Shown here: positions 12,747-26,852 of the stretch, in pieces | Layout of the letters: every line of letters starts with the position of its first letter | Numbering within the stretch: the stretch's first letter is position 1 | Source: Marisa cornuarietis | Lineage: Eukaryota > Mollusca > Gastropoda > Architaenioglossa > Ampullariidae | DNA: 64,000 nt | NCBI GenBank assembly: GCA_004794655.1 | Contig: SMMW01000524.1 | Span: 2,038,501 to 2,102,500 of the forward strand | Direction of reading: 5' to 3' | Notes under the pieces: generated by a model | Databases searched by the model: none | The model's input: the letters and a program-made list of their open reading frames with translations, nothing else | What the model was told of the DNA's origin: nothing | Made by a program: the position numbers and the translations under genes

Positions 12747-15700
12747 TATATCTATATATATAAGTGGTCAAGACAACATCGCCGTTGGAAGGTCCAGCAC
12801 TCATCACCGTTACCTCCGTGCTCCGTGTGCCTCCGGTGTTGTCAAGCTTGTGCAGCTACATTGCCACCCAACCTCACCTCACACTCTGACCTCCGCGTGC
12901 CTTCTCGCGTGCTCTCGTGAGTTCCGTGCGCGAGCTAATCTGTTTCTTTAGCCCTCACCTGAGCAGATTGACTGGGCGGAGTCAACCAGTAATTGAGAGA
13001 CGGTTCACGCTGGAGTCGTGTTTGGTTTTCTTCATCGCAGCCGAGCGTCTGAACACGGGGGAGGGGGGTGGGAAGGAAATGGAGAGAGAGAGAGAAGAGA
13101 AGAAGATTGAGCGAGACTTTACGGGAGTGACTGAAAAAATTAGAACCGACCTGGAAGGCTGGGGGGGGGAGGGAGGGAAGGAGTTTGAAGCGTAACAGTA
13201 GATTTTTGAGGGGTAAGAATGACAAGGGAGTTTGGAGCTGGGAGGGGGGAGGGACATTGGGCTTTGTGTGAGGGGGTGGATTGAGACCCTTGGTGGCGGC
13301 AGAGTTGTCTTCGCTGTTGAGTGAAGCGTTTTGTTTGCACGGGCAGCACACGGGTTAATGTACATGTACTCTGTGAGTGATTTTCCCTTTTGTTGCAGTC
13401 ATGTTGGGCAAGCTTCATGCGCAAATCTAAATAAGAGAGAGAGAGAAAATGCTGGGTGGTTAACTTACAGCCTGTTTCACGACCAATGTCAGCCACGAGC
13501 TCGGTTTCACGCGCTGCAAATGCTTTTAATGAACTTATCGAGTACCTCGTTAAAATTACATTTATTAATTATACTGATAATAAACGTTGCTCAAATTTTA
13601 AAACAAAGACGAACAAGACTTTAAATTAAAAACTTAATTGTATATTGTACTACTGTATGCATATCTTATCACCTGTCTCTAGGTTTTTCACTTTCTCTCA
13701 CTCTCTCTGTTTCGGAGAGGGGTGGGGAGAGTCTACAAGGTGTGGGTGGAGCGGAAGTTGTCGTGGTTTGTGGTTTGGCACCTGTTCACTTATGTACCTA
13801 TGCGGGAAACATGAGGCTGTAGTAGATTACAAATATTTGCCAAAATATTAGCAGTTAAACCACTTCTAACACAATTGTACCCCTTTGTCTCTTGGCTGCT
13901 GTTTCTCTCTCTCACACACACACACAGAGGGAGGGGGCACCAAAAGATCAGTCGATGACAAACACGCTAAAACTTTTTCCCGACCTCGCTAGAGGCACAC
14001 TACAGCTACCGTTCTTGTCAATCAACACGTAAGTTCGGTTTCACCCCGGGTGTTCCGAAGTTTTTACGTCGAAACCAACACAGACGACGAAAGGGGAGAT
14101 GTTTGCTTTGAGCGACCCCGTCAACCTTCGCTTTCTGAACCCGACGACAGCCTCAGCTCGTCAGAAAAAGATCTTTGAACGGTCTGTTTTGTCTGAAAAC
14201 ACTCTTAACGTGCTCCCGGCCCCCAACCCACCCCAACCCACCCGCTCTTTCCCCGTGGGTGCGCGCGCATACCAGGCGTTGCGAGAAGGCCATACATCAT
14301 GGAGGCAACATATCGAGTCTGTTATGTCTCGGCCAAGTTGTTTCAGGACGAATCCCCAGGGAGCCTATGTTTCAAACACCCAAGTGTGCAGTACAGTACA
14401 GCGGGGTATGGGTATTACTGTGATATGTAGGATGTTGTTATTGACCATTATGTATAACTTCCAGACTTATTCTCAGTGGATTGATTTTGTTCTGTCACAT
14501 TGTTGCCGGCGCAGATTAAAACTGCAGGATTAAACAAACCTGTTGGAAAGGTGAGTGGAGGAGGGAGAGGCTGAGAGGAAGGAGAACTAATAGAAATTCA
14601 CTAATTACTACAGCGGCTCGGGGAGTGTGACATCTGCCTCACACAGAGATGAGCATGAGTCGTACACCTCCTCCTCCCCCCCCCCTTCTCCATTTTCTAG
14701 CACTCAGCGATCAGCGTGAAAACGAATCCTTGTTCATCACCGGGTTTGTTTGATTAAGTTTGTTTGTTTTTTTTTTGGTGTCGCAGCCGTTGTCCCGTTA
14801 TTTCAGGCCCTCACTGTCCAAGCTCGTGCATGTATGCATCCCGCCAGGCTGTTCTTTCTCTGCATGTGGCCGCCTTTTTACGAGATCAGTTTGCTTTGTT
14901 GTGATATCGCCTTAGTTGCTGGCACCTGCTTACATGGCCGCCTGCTTTGTCGTGGTATCCCTTGAGCTGCTGACTCGGCGTCAAACACAATCCCTCATCT
15001 CCCTCCACGGTCTTCATCTCCCATCTCTCACTCTCTCAATGAAAGCAGCGCACGGTACAGCACAGAAGCAGCGACGAGACAACGTGGACCTCGCTGTTCT
15101 CCTTCACGCGGATTCCATCCGAATTCGAGAATTCGCATCAGGCGCTGGGAGGCGGACAAATTACATCCCAGGAGAGTTGGGGCTAGGTTCGATTATTAGA
15201 GAGAGAGATAAAACAAACCTAATGTCGAGTTTGTAGTGTGGAATGAGGTGGTCGACATGGTCGTGCGGTCAGTCCCGTGGTCCCTAGGGACAATAAGTTG
15301 CGGCTGGCGTGACACGGGTGAGTGTTATTGGGGTCTGGATCCTGCCACCCCACCCAGGACTACCCCACCCAGGGAAGCTCTACGGCGCCGTTAGGATCTT
15401 TTGTGCCAAGGTTTGGTTTTATTCTCCCGTTTTGTCTCATGCGGCCAACCGTGGCATCTTATACAAAGTCTTCTAAATATGTAGACAAACGTACAGTACG
15501 CATAATATATATGTATAATTTATGTGAATATATATGCATAGGAATAAATACCCACATTCTTCTCTTTCGTGTGCATGTCTGTTGGTGTGTGTGTGTGTAC
15601 GTGTGTAACCTGCATGCGCGCGCCTATCGATGGGCTTGCGTGCAATTAACAGTGAGAGTGCAGTCACTTCACGTTCAAGGGTTGGTAGGGGGCACAACGC

Positions 15701-16961
15701 ATCAAAATTCTTAGTAGGCCCTGTTCGCACCTGACTGGCTTCTCTTTGATGTTGGCGCGGCTAGGCCGGGATGATAGAGACCAGTCCGACGGCAGCGAGG
15801 TGCGCGGAGAGATAAGAGACAGATCGGGTGCGGGTGACTCCGGGTACCCTGCAGGACACGTCCCATTCTCACCTGACAGCCTCGTCTACGTGTTTTGACA
15901 GAGTGATTAAAGCGGTTGAGCTGGGTGGAGGTGTGTGTGTGTGTGTGTGTCTCGGGGAAAGGACGGCTGGAAGGGTTGGGTGGATGGAGGTGGTGGAGAT
16001 GAGCGGTTTATGCTTCGGGCGTAGCGCTAGGTCGTCGATGATTGTATGAATAAAGAATGTGATGGAGTGACTGGGAGGGAGGGAGTGTGTGTGTGTGTCG
16101 GGGGAGGATTGAGAGAGGGAGAGATGGATGGTGGGCAGGTACCGTGTGTAGCTGCTGTGACCGCCAGACCACGGGGATCACTTTAGCGCATGATTAATCT
16201 GATTTCTGACGCTTGTGGGACCTCATCCGGGCACTTTCCTCCTCCCTCTTGACGTTGCTGGCCCCGCCCCTGTCGCTGGATCCTGTTCTTTTTTTTCTGT
16301 CTCTTGATCCAACCCACAGTGGTCGTTTTTTAAATTTAAAAAACTTAACTCTCTCGTTTTCGTCCCTCGCTGGCGTAAGGCACAGGCTACCCCCCCCCCA
16401 CCCCTTGCGCTTTGTCTCTGATGTGGTTCATTTTTAGTCGCTTTGTTCCAAACGAGGGTCGGGCACTTTTGTTTTCGTCACATTTTACTTGCTGTCATCG
16501 TTACATTTTCTTTCTGAATGTTATTTCCACTCGATCCACTCTTGTCACCACTTCATTTTTAGCCCTGCAATCCCAGCAGCATTTTATTTTTTAGCCTTTT
16601 CTCAGCCAACAGCAACCCGCATCTCGCATGTCTCCTACGTCTTCATTAGTCTTTTTCAGTCACAGTAGAATCTCTTCTGCTTTTCTGTTCAACATTTTCG
16701 CGTGTCCCGGAGTATGTTGCTTTGTTTCTACTTTACGTGACGACGTCACACTCCACCCTCGTTCAAGCGTTCGATGACTCCCGCGCTGTCTCCACCTCCA
16801 CCGCATCTCGCGTCGTTCCGGTGCCTAATCTCAGCTTCATCCAGGCAACAGTCGGGTAGTGAGGGTGGGGGATCGATGACTGTCAGTCGAGCGGAGGGAG
16901 GGGGCAGTTTCTGTTGACGAACCTACAGATTGTGGTCATCTGCAGGGCACCGTCAACCAAG

Positions 16962-17001
<40 letters not shown>

Positions 17002-17101
17002 TCATTCAAGACAGCTGCAGACATGTTTACAGATGTAAATATGTAAATACAGATATACCAACACACACACACACACACACAGATCGAGAGAGAGAGAGAG
17101 A
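16962..17101. repeat. Compound CT / CA / GA simple repeats
   Basis: A CT tract passes into CA (16962-17001), then about 58 unique bases, then CA (about 17060-17081) followed closely by GA (about 17086-17101). Confidence 0.93.
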
Positions 17102-17577
17102 CGGGTGGGGCAAGGCGGAGAGGTGGGGGGTGTTTCCTCCAACAGTAGCCGGGATTAGGGAAAAGTGGTTCCGTCGGCCAGCAGAGAATACATCACACTA
17201 TTGTGTGTCGCGCAAGCCCGTCACGGGGCATCACACTCAGCCGACCGGGCGCCAGTCACTTCCGGACTTGCGCACAAGCAGCGGGCCGAAAAAAAGCAAA
17301 ACGAGCGCTGGATGGTCGGGGTGGGGGTCAGCCAAAGCTCAAGATCGACCGTCAGGTCCTCGGAGCCGCGTTCCGGCGACGACGACGACGACCGGCTGGA
17401 AGGACGGTACGATGGCGGGACCGCCACACAATCGCTTTCCGTGACCTCCGCCAACCTCGCCTTCCTCTCACTTTGTGTTGTCACTGACCTCAGTCATCGC
17501 AGTGTGGGAGGTGCATTGCATGGCGGTCCTCACGAAATCGGCGACGACTTGCAGCGGAAAGATCATTAGCAACATCA

Positions 17578-17705
17578 TAAGTAATTAATAGTCATTTAAG
17601 TTATAAGAATGTCCTAAGTAGTACTCGATAATAACTTGTAAGCGATAATAAGTAATATGAAGCAAATCTAAGACATTGTAAGTAATAATAAGCAGTAGAC
17701 TATAA
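17578..17705. repeat. Degenerate TAAGTAATA-type repeat
   Basis: Loose recurrences of TAAGTAATA/ATAATAAG words over about 130 bases, AT-rich against a GC-rich upstream neighbour. Units are too diverged to count. Confidence 0.4.
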
Positions 17706-19835
17706 CATCAAACGTACAGAGTGTATTGTAGCAGATGGCTCGAATTATTAGTTTATCTTTGCCTTTTCCTCTCCATTGTGCGTGCGTGCAGAATATTTGA
17801 CTCACAGGCTGACACACAACAATGGTGTCGGGAAACCTCACGTGACCACCTTGCTAAATTAGTTGCGTGAAGTGCGTGGCCCCCCTACCCTCGCTGGACA
17901 TTTGTACATAGAGCGGAGCCATGGGGAGGGAAAGAAGAAGCTTGTTCAGCGACAGAAGTCTTGTGGTCTTTTTATTTGTTATTTTTTTATTATCATTATT
18001 TTCGGCCCGCCACATCTTGCGCTGACCTGCTGCGCGAAAATGGCCGTGGTGTGGGAGAAGCCGTGGTTAGTGCGGGGTGGGCAAGATTGCTTGACAACCT
18101 ACTGCGGCGCGGATAAAACAGTTGCAGGTGTATTTAAAACGGTCTGGCTCCAAACATTTTATGGATTCCAAACATTCACGCTAAGACTACTTTGCCTAAG
18201 TGCTGTTTTATCTGTTATTTACACGCAAAAAACCCACAGACAACTGCCGGGCCTGGTAGCCCACCCTTTATTGCACATTAAGCTGCCGCTGTCCTGGGCC
18301 TCCCCCACAGAGACACAGCTTTAGCACAAATTACGTGGGAGAAGCAAAAGAGTTAACCAGGAGGACTTCAGAGAGTGTAAAATTTAAAAAAAAAAAACCA
18401 GCTAATTTATCAGTTTAACCCAACTCTGAAGTTTGTTTTGTTTTCGGTAAACGGGACATAGCAGACACAGCAAAGCTCCAAATGATTTTAGTTGTGTACA
18501 CTGGCTTCACATGTAGAAAGCAGCGAGTTTATTGACACAGTGGTACTGATTTCTGTATGACACGAAATGTAATATCTTCATCATTATTTAGACTAAAAGC
18601 AAGGTTTCAAAAACACTGAATTCCAAAAGTTTAAAGTTTAACGAAATCATTTTTTGACGCTTAAGAGCAGAGACACTTCTTTCTGACACACCGATGAAGA
18701 AAAAAGATCTTTGAATCCCTATGGTGCCTACAGCACACAGTGGACTTTGTCAGACGACGACGAAGAAGAAGAAGACTTGTAGAGGCACTTTCACTCACTG
18801 ATTGATTCCACACCGTTATTCGTTGATTTATTTGTTTATCAGTCATTAATCTTGTCTTTTCCCTCTCTCTTCTTCTGTAGCCAGGTTCTTGCATCCTACA
18901 TTGTTACAATTCTCTTTTCCAACCTCTCTTTTTTTCACCCCCCTCTCTCTCTCTGTCCCACCCTTCCTTCCCTTTTCTGACAAAGCAGCATGGTGGATTT
19001 CGGTTTGCACAGGCCAGGTACAACATGTTGCCACCGCAGTTCATTTAGCTGATGAATGCAACAGGTGATTGCAACGAAAGTGGCTCCATTTTTCTCCCGT
19101 GAGATTTGGTCCGGGTGGAAATTAATAAACTGTTGTCTGTGAAACACCTATCAGCCTGTCAGGGTCCCGCAGAAATCAGTGACAGGCACGATAACTCGTG
19201 GCGAAATCCGAGACGTGTTGTCTGCCCCGGACACTCCTCACAGCCCACGCCATCCCACGTTTCGTTTAAAAATCTTTAAACCTCCCGCTCATGTTTATAT
19301 CGTTTGCAACGAGTAGAGATTTGTGTAGGGGTGTACAGTCCGGGGAAGTCGGCATGATGGCTGTTAGCAGGAGTTTAATTAAGCTTGCCTTCAGCTGCAG
19401 CGAAAATATTCACCTGATTGAATAACTGTCATAATTTGCTTTCGTTCAGAAAAGTGCTTGGAAGCTCTGTTGACAATGACCAATTTTATTTGTCCCAGTG
19501 GACAATTTGAATATGGGAATGTGCTCTTGTTCAAAAATGAAAAAATAAATAAATAAATAATTGAAAAACGAAGAGAGGAAAAAAAAGAAAGAAGTGGGCA
19601 AGTAGCATATATTATAAACATATATATAGATAAAAAAAATACAAGGAAATCAAGTATGCACCTACAACATCACCTTATGAACAAATCTATGGACACTTTT
19701 ATGTATAGAAAGGAGCTAGAAACTTTAAGTTACCTCGACTAGGAATAATTTATTGTGAAAACTACATTTATAGCATCACCTAGCGGCAGTGCAGAAAACT
19801 ACATCAGTTTTGTCGACATCTTTATCAAAAGATAG

Positions 19836-19838
<3 letters not shown>

Positions 19839-19912
<74 letters not shown>

Positions 19913-19928
19913 GCACACACACACACAC
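19839..19928. repeat. Compound (TC)n(AC)n microsatellite
   Basis: A TC tract of about 30 bases passes directly into AC of about 60 bases, with two GC interruptions near 19909-19914. Confidence 0.97.
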
Positions 19929-20980
19929 TTGTATATCACTACCAGGTAACACACAGAGGAAACCTGTAGAAAAGAGAATTATGAAGGAAATCACTTGTAC
20001 TGAATGAAAAAAAGACAGTTCATACATTGTTTATATTTTATCAAGAATTTACAGAAGCGGACAACATGTTTTGTCATCGGTTTATACATGTTGTCTGCAG
20101 CTAACAATACCAGGGATTCACGCATGGCAGGCGCCTGTAACAGTTACAATGTACTTTGTACCGAGATGTGGTGTACAGCTGCTCCAGCAACAGCACGCAG
20201 CCATGCATTGATGAACAGGAAGGGAGGGTGTCAATCAAACTGGTGTGTGTGTGTGTGTGCGTGCGAGAGAGAGAGAGAGGATATGAGAGTGTATGTCAGA
20301 GAGTGAGAGGGAGGGAAATGAGGAAACTATTGTAGTTCGTGTCAGGGTTTGATTCGCAACCACCAACACCTGTTCCCTTGCAGACTTGTCTCCATTTTAA
20401 AACGTGAATATTCTCCTGTAAATGTTGTAGACATCACAAAGACTACCGCGAAACAAACAACCAAAATATATCCCAGTGCCCAATCATTACTCCCATGATT
20501 CCATTCTCACACTATTTTGAGTCACGTGGTACATCATCATATACTCTTGAAACATTCGAATTCAAATTATTGATGAGATGGAAGGAATAGAGAACAAAAG
20601 GGGAGATTGCTATGCTCCTTTTTTCCCCCTGTTTTATCTTATGTGTCTAGCTTGGCTAGAGCTGAGTAAATGGAGTCATTACTTGTTCTGGTTCGACGCC
20701 GATCGGAAATGGAACTGTTTTAGTCGGAGGCGACAGCTGGCATTCAGATTGTTTTTCCGTGACACTCTAGTAGCCAACTTAAATAGCCCACCTTTGACAT
20801 ATTGCGCGCTGTCTATAGGATGTGTGTGCATATGCATATGCGTGTGCGTGTGTTGTCGCGCTATACTCCTGCACGTGCTGTACGGATGAGCCTGTGGGGG
20901 GCAACAGCTTGCTGCAAAATGTCCACAGAGAGCGTCCTGCTAGGACAGGTAGGGCTTTGTTGGCCCCCCCCCCCGAGGAT

Positions 20981-20984
<4 letters not shown>

Positions 20985-21037
<53 letters not shown>
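20985..21037. repeat. (GT)26 microsatellite
   Basis: An uninterrupted GT tract of 53 bases, preceded at 20964-20974 by a poly-C run. Confidence 0.98.
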
Positions 21038-21039
<2 letters not shown>

Positions 21040-21576
21040 GCAGGCTAGCTGACCGGCCGGCCGTATTTCACGGTTGAGCGGTCCGTGCAGCCCAGGTGCA
21101 ACAGGTGACAACCCTTCTTCTTCTCCACGTGCTTGTCGTGGAGCCATGGCAGTCAGCCTGGCTCTCTCTTATCAAGTAGCAACTCCAGCTACATCGAAGC
21201 TTCCTGGATGCCACCATTGCACGGCCGAGCATTTATCAAACGCTTGTTTATTTAAACAAAGATGAAAACAATGTAAACACGATGCGTGCTTTCTCTTGTC
21301 GCTACTCTAGGGGTTAGATTTACCTCAGATGGCGAGCCAACAGTCAGTGCGCATAGCAAGGGAGGTGTTCATGGATACAACCATGTCTGGGTGACCAGGT
21401 TGTCTGAACATTTGTTCCTTCTTTCACGGAGAGTAGCTTGTCTGTTTTCATCTCTTTTGAAGGAAAAGAAATTTAAGGGAAGTGGATAGAGGAAGAGAGG
21501 GAGAAAGAGAAGGATAGAGACGAGTATAGCAAGTGGAGAAGAGCAGGGGTTAAAAACGAGAAAATAGGGAGTTGTT

Positions 21577-21601
21577 CACACACACACACACACACACACA
21601 C
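21577..21601. repeat. (CA)12 microsatellite
   Basis: A short uninterrupted CA tract. Confidence 0.95.
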
Positions 21602-22117
21602 TCCAGGTACTCTCCATTACTTGTGTTTTCTGCCAGTGTATTTAAGTGTGTGCGGCTCTGAATGATTGCTGGGTGGGGGTGATGGGGAAGGGAAGCAACT
21701 GATGGCGTGGGAGGGCATGTGGCTGGGGTAAGGGAGGTGTGTGTGTGGGGGGGTGTATGTTCCAGTGATGGCCGCTGGCGTCAGGGCCCATTATTTGTTT
21801 ATTGTCATAAGCGACTGCTCGGCTACGCTAAATGGACTGCCGAGCTTTCAAAGCTAGAAATCGTCCTGGGCAATACTCAAACCACGGATTGTCAGCAGGA
21901 TGTGTCAGTAAAGAAGATGGATTGGTGATTGTGCCGCGCACCCCCCTCTCTCCCTCTCTCCCTCTCTCTCTTTCTCTCTCACACACACGCACAAGAGAGA
22001 GAGAGCGATAAGAGACATATGAACACACATCCGACCATCAACAAGCAATATCGACAATAAAATTTTATTCATTATTTTTAACTATGCGAAAGATTTTACT
22101 TGACTAGTGAAAGAAAT

Positions 22118-22249
<132 letters not shown>

Positions 22250-22939
22250 CTTTACACGTTGAAACAAACATCCTACATGCTTTCAAACGATCCATAAGCT
22301 GAAGGTTATATAGGTAAGAAGAAGAGCTTAGACACCTTCCTGGAAATAAGGCAACTACTCCGACTGAATTGTTCTGGGGAATTAATACATTTTCAGTTTT
22401 GGCAGAGCTGCCATTGCTGTCATTTTCAGCCAAAACAAACAACTCAGCAATCAAGAAAGATGAGAAGACAGAAGAATGTCAAAGAGTCCCTGAGTGTGTT
22501 GTTGGCGGGAGAACAATGGCGAGAAGCATGCCAGCCCCTGACTGGGGGCAGCCAAGCTCGGCAGTCATCGTGGAAAGTTGGAAATCATGCCAGTGAAATG
22601 AAGAAGAAATAGTCCTCGGTTGTATGTGAGGGGTTTTGGTAGTAGTGGTGGTCTGTCGTGTCCAGTTTTTGTCTATATCCGGGTTCCTCAAAGCCCAGTC
22701 TACCAGACCGCGGAAGTCGAAGTTCCTCTGCCCAGGTTATGTCGGAACTTCGTTGCTTTTAAAATGAATCATCGAACAACAAAAAAGTGATTCACACCAG
22801 GTGTTTCACACGCTTGGAACAAATATGTTGTACTTTTCTGCCTCAGAGGTAGAGAGAGAGGGGGTTGAATAAGACAGAGATCAAAAAATAAAATATGGAA
22901 GAATTAGAAATAAACAAAAATATTGAAAACACCCAAACG

Positions 22940-22971
22940 AAATAAATAAATAAATAAATAAATAAATAAAG
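22940..22971. repeat. (AAAT)n microsatellite
   Basis: About seven AAAT units. Confidence 0.95.
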
Positions 22972-23683
22972 TCATCGGTGAATGCTCGCTTAGGCAGAAA
23001 GCCGGATGGCAAAGGAATACTTTAAAAGGGGGATTAGTGTGACGCCAGTCTCGTGCAGCGCTGAGAGTGCGGTACCCGGTACCCGGGCTGGCGAGCTATC
23101 AGCGCTTATTACGCGAAATCAAGCGCGCGGCTGCGTCGGTCGGCTTGACTACCCGAGCCTGGCTATACTGGCTATACTGGCCTGGCTATACCTGCAGGTC
23201 GGATGCCGGGGTCCACACGACTGATTTCAAACCTTCAGCTGCTGTGTCGAGACTATGCTCTTCAGTTATTTCTGACATATTTTTCTTTTGTCTTTGTTTG
23301 TTTGAGAGTGAAATGACGGGGAAGCACGCGCTTGTGTGATTGATGGCGGGTACGCGTCACGGGTGGATAGGTGGGTGATATGGAGGTGGCTGCGTTTGTG
23401 CCTATGCAAGTGATGAGGGAGGATTGTTTATTTCGTGTGCGTGAGCACAGACATGCACACAGTTGTACTCGTAGACATCCCCCCTCTCTCTCTCTCTCAC
23501 CTCTCTCTCTCTCTCTCTCTCTATGATAAGCTTATTAACGTTTATCCTGTAGTCAAAACGTGTATTAGATTACACATCCGGCCAAGATATTGTCAAGAGT
23601 GTGTTCAAGAGTTTAGCCTTAGAATCAAGGAAGTTTTTAGTTTGTCTGACGGTTCGTTTGAGTTTGAGGATAGAGACAGAGAG

Positions 23684-23935
23684 CCAGGAATCGACGGTGA
23701 GACGGAGACAAGGACAGACACTCCAGAAATCGACAGTGAGACAGAGACAAGGACAGACACTCCAGAAATCGACAGTGAGACAGAGACAAGGACAGACACT
23801 CCAGGAATCGACAGTGAGACAGAGACAAGGACAGACACTCCAGGAATCGACAGTGAGACAGAGACAAGGACAGACACTCCAGGAATCGACAGTGAGACAG
23901 AGACAAGGACAGACACTCCAGGAATCGACTGTGGA
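23684..23935. repeat. 39-bp minisatellite open in several frames
   Basis: Six complete 39-bp units plus a partial seventh, anchored by ATCGAC at 23690, 23729, 23768, 23807, 23846, 23885 and 23924. Because 39 is a multiple of 3, the frame is kept. One + frame (ATG at 23435, stop at 23995, 186 codons) reads as 13-residue acidic/Thr repeats of the form DSETETRTDTPGI. At least one other + frame and two or more minus frames are also open across the array. Units 2 and 3 carry AGAAATC where later units have AGGAATC. No splice or homology evidence links it to the GATA transcript, and it lies deep in the intron, so I annotate it as a repeat and not a gene. Confidence 0.9.
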
Positions 23936-24226
23936 TTGGAGAACATGGATGACAGGGAGCATGATCCCTCACTTTCCTCTCCGCCCCGAGCATAACATAC
24001 GCGCACTTGGGTTGCAATTCCCCCCCAGACTATAATTTTCCCTATTTTCCTGACATGAAGTTGCAGTTCGAACTAGGCGGTGAGTCGGGAGGCCGGGTGG
24101 AGGAAGAAGTTGGAAGTGGGTGAACGAGGTGACAAAGAGTCGGGTGGAAGGACTTAGTGCCGCTCACATGCGAGTAGATCCAGTTTCACGCCCGCAACCC
24201 GACAGCGGGCCCCCACCCATCCCTTA

Positions 24227-24247
24227 CCCCCACCCCACCCCACCCCC
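24227..24247 (-). other. G-quadruplex-type motif (C-rich on + strand)
   Basis: C-runs of 5, 4, 4 and 5 bases separated by single A bases on the + strand. Confidence 0.55.
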
Positions 24248-26348
24248 GTCGTCTTGTGCCCACGTACCCAATACGTGTGTTGAGCCATCCGAAAAACCAT
24301 CCTTTCGGGCCCTTACTGATTCCGCACGATGCGCTGTCGTCGAGGCCAGGTAGGCACGAGGCACGAAGATGGCTTCGCATCCAACAGCTTACATCATCTA
24401 CTCCACACCGAGGACTTACTTGCTCGAGCTCTCACGATATGCTTTAGCAGTTAGCTGCCGTCTGTCGAAATGGTGGATCTGTTTCATGACTTGAACGTGG
24501 CCGAAGGAAGAAGAAATTATGGGAACTCTTGTAGGGGGCTGTTTGATATGTTTTATTCTGAACAGACACGCCCTGCAATGGCGGCCATGACAGAAAGAGG
24601 GAAGAGAGAAGCGCACGTCTCGTAATTTTGTTTGTTTTTGATTTTTGTTTCCGTCTCTGAGCTAGTTGCCACAATGGGAATACTGCATGGAGATAAATTT
24701 TTGAAGCAATGAACCCTACAGCGTGACTTTTCTGTTTTTAATTACATTAGTGCAAACAGTGGTTATGTCATCGAGGGGACAGGCGAGCGAGCGAGTGACA
24801 CAGAGAGAGAGAGACAAAGAGAGTGAGACAAGTTATTGTCTACCGTGCAGTAGTGCAACAAAAATTTCATCATCATCATCATCTTTCTTGTCATCTTTAT
24901 GCAGCGCAGTATATAAGTGTTAATGCTCTTGAACAACAACAACAACCAAAAACACTCCTCCCCCCGTTGGCCTGGTATATTACCTTCATATGAACGTGTC
25001 GATATTTTTTGTAAAGCCGTCTATTGTGACATTGCTCAGCCCCAGTCATTATCTGACTTCCCGTAATCCCCCACAGCAGACATCGCTGGGGCTGGAACAC
25101 TCCCTCTCTTCGGCGGTAGACGATGAAGGAAACAGTCTGGGTTGTGAGGTGGGGGTGGGGTGGACCGGTCTTCTACCTCGTGGATGCAATTGTGAGTCCG
25201 CGATGACGAGGCTGGTGGGCGCAAACGTGGGGTGGAAGGAGGGTGAGTGGGAGTTCTTATTGCAAGGGGCCCTGTCCCAGTCAGGCGGGCGCTGTGCCTG
25301 TAAGACTACCCGGGGTGGAGCTCTGGCTAATGATAGAGTAGATGACAGCTCCTGGTTTTTATCCACTGGTTTAGCCTTCGCTTCGGCCTTACGCCGGCTG
25401 TCGTTCTGTCCTTGTGAAGCTTTTCTGGCCCAACTCTCCTTTCCATCCACCCTGAACCTTTTTTTTTTCTTCCCTCGTTCTTCTTTTCTACCTATTCGTT
25501 ATGGGATTTTTCCCTTCTTCTTTTCTCCACACCTAGGATTTTTTCCCCCACTAACCTTTGTTGTAGACACTGCACAACACTCTCGCTTCAATCACTTGAT
25601 GTAAACACAGGCGTTCGCACACGTGTTTAAACTTTCACAAATATTTGAAAGGTGGTTTGAAAAAGATGGAAGCGTCCTCTGTTTCTATTTGTCTGTCTTT
25701 CTCTTTAATATGTGTCAGGACACAGCAATTGTCTTTATTTGATAAAGAAAACTAAATTCGAAGCGAAACCCTGTAGCTAAGCATGGACTGCTTGCTGATG
25801 CTAAAGGGTCTTGTAATATATATATATATACACACATATATCTACTCACATATCTGAGAACCTGTCGTCCACCCACTAAAGTTCGTTTCGGTCATCTATC
25901 CCCTTAAAAAAAACGACGAGCTTACACAAGGCTATTATTATAATGACAATTATATGGAATGAGCTGTGGTGGTGTGCCCAGGCTATGGCCCTGGCGATGA
26001 AGTCTAAAACCTGGTGTCAGCTGTCTGACCCCAGCAATTAATCGCCGTCAGTGGTGTCATATCCACTTATATATTTTAATTTTTGTCTGAAGTATGTTTC
26101 TAGTCTTTTTACACATGGAACATGAAAAGTGTGGCTGCTTTCTCGCTTCTTTTAGTCCTTAATTTACTTGGGTGCTTTGTACTTGGATTCGATCGTCTGT
26201 CAGTTTGGGGTGAGGAGGAAAAACTGATTGAATGTGGATTGAGGGATGAAAGAATATCTGTGACGTCGACAACAACTGTAATGACCATAATGCTCGGCTA
26301 ATCGTGGTAACTGTCGTAACGGGCCATTCTTTCTTCCTTCACGTGCAG

Positions 26349-26474
26349 TCTGCCGCGCGACGGGCCGGCACCAGCTGCGCCAACTGTGGAACCACCACGA
26401 CCACCCTGTGGCGCCGGAACCCTAACGGCGACCCGGTGTGCAACGCCTGTGGGCTTTACTACAAACTACATAAC
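26349..26474 (+). CDS. GATA2/3: GATA transcription factor, C-terminal zinc-finger exon (partial gene)
   Basis: Internal coding exon of 126 nt (42 codons, phase 0 at both ends) with an ACGTGCAG acceptor and GTGAGT donor. It reads [13 protein letters not shown] ... [23 protein letters not shown]. The finger is Cys-X2-Cys-X17-Cys-X2-Cys at exon residues 10, 13, 31 and 34. In the GATA family this finger is the main DNA-binding unit for WGATAR sites in the nucleus. The SAARRAG linker and YYKLHN end are GATA1/2/3 features; the GATA4/5/6 class has YMKLHG. A Pro replaces the usual Ala in the RRNANGD stretch, and a Gly replaces the usual Gln after the second Cys. The exon joins in frame to the N-finger exon (..KPKRRL / SAARR..) and to the last exon (..KLHN / VNRPL..). 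If the following intron were retained, translation would stop four codons later. Confidence 0.97.
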
Positions 26475-26848
26475 GTGAGTACACCATAGGCAGGGCTGGC
26501 ACGGACTTTCGCTCTCTTTCTTCTTTTAACTTCTTAGTCTCTTCTCTTTCTTTCTGTTGCTCTGCACGTTGAAAACCGAGTTTGTCCTTTCGGTCACTCA
26601 ATAAGTTCGTTGTCTCTTCTTCTTCTTTTTTTTCGTCCCTGTTTTTTTTTTTCTGTCCGCACGTTTTGGTTAGCCAACGACTACTTTTTGAACTCGATTT
26701 ACCGATCGTGGTGAGAATTTCTGAAAATCGGCGAGGTCGATTTTAAAAAGAAATTGTTTCTGACAAAACTCTTTTCCTTTATTGTGTGACGAAATTATTA
26801 CCCACCCCCCACACTCGCTCAGACTGTCTCCGCTCTTTTTTTTTCTTT

Positions 26849-26852
<4 letters not shown>

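Noticed and set aside
14099..14533. 144-codon + frame
   Set aside because: No motif recognised, no splice partner, typical length for chance in this intron.
23435..23995. 186-codon frame with acidic Thr/Glu repeats as a gene
   Set aside because: Several frames on both strands are open because the 39-bp unit lacks stops; no homology or splice support.
24990..25604. Longest frame in the window (204 codons, +)
   Set aside because: No recognisable domain, low-complexity Phe/Pro/Ser end, inside the GATA intron, and overlapped by antisense frames of similar quality.
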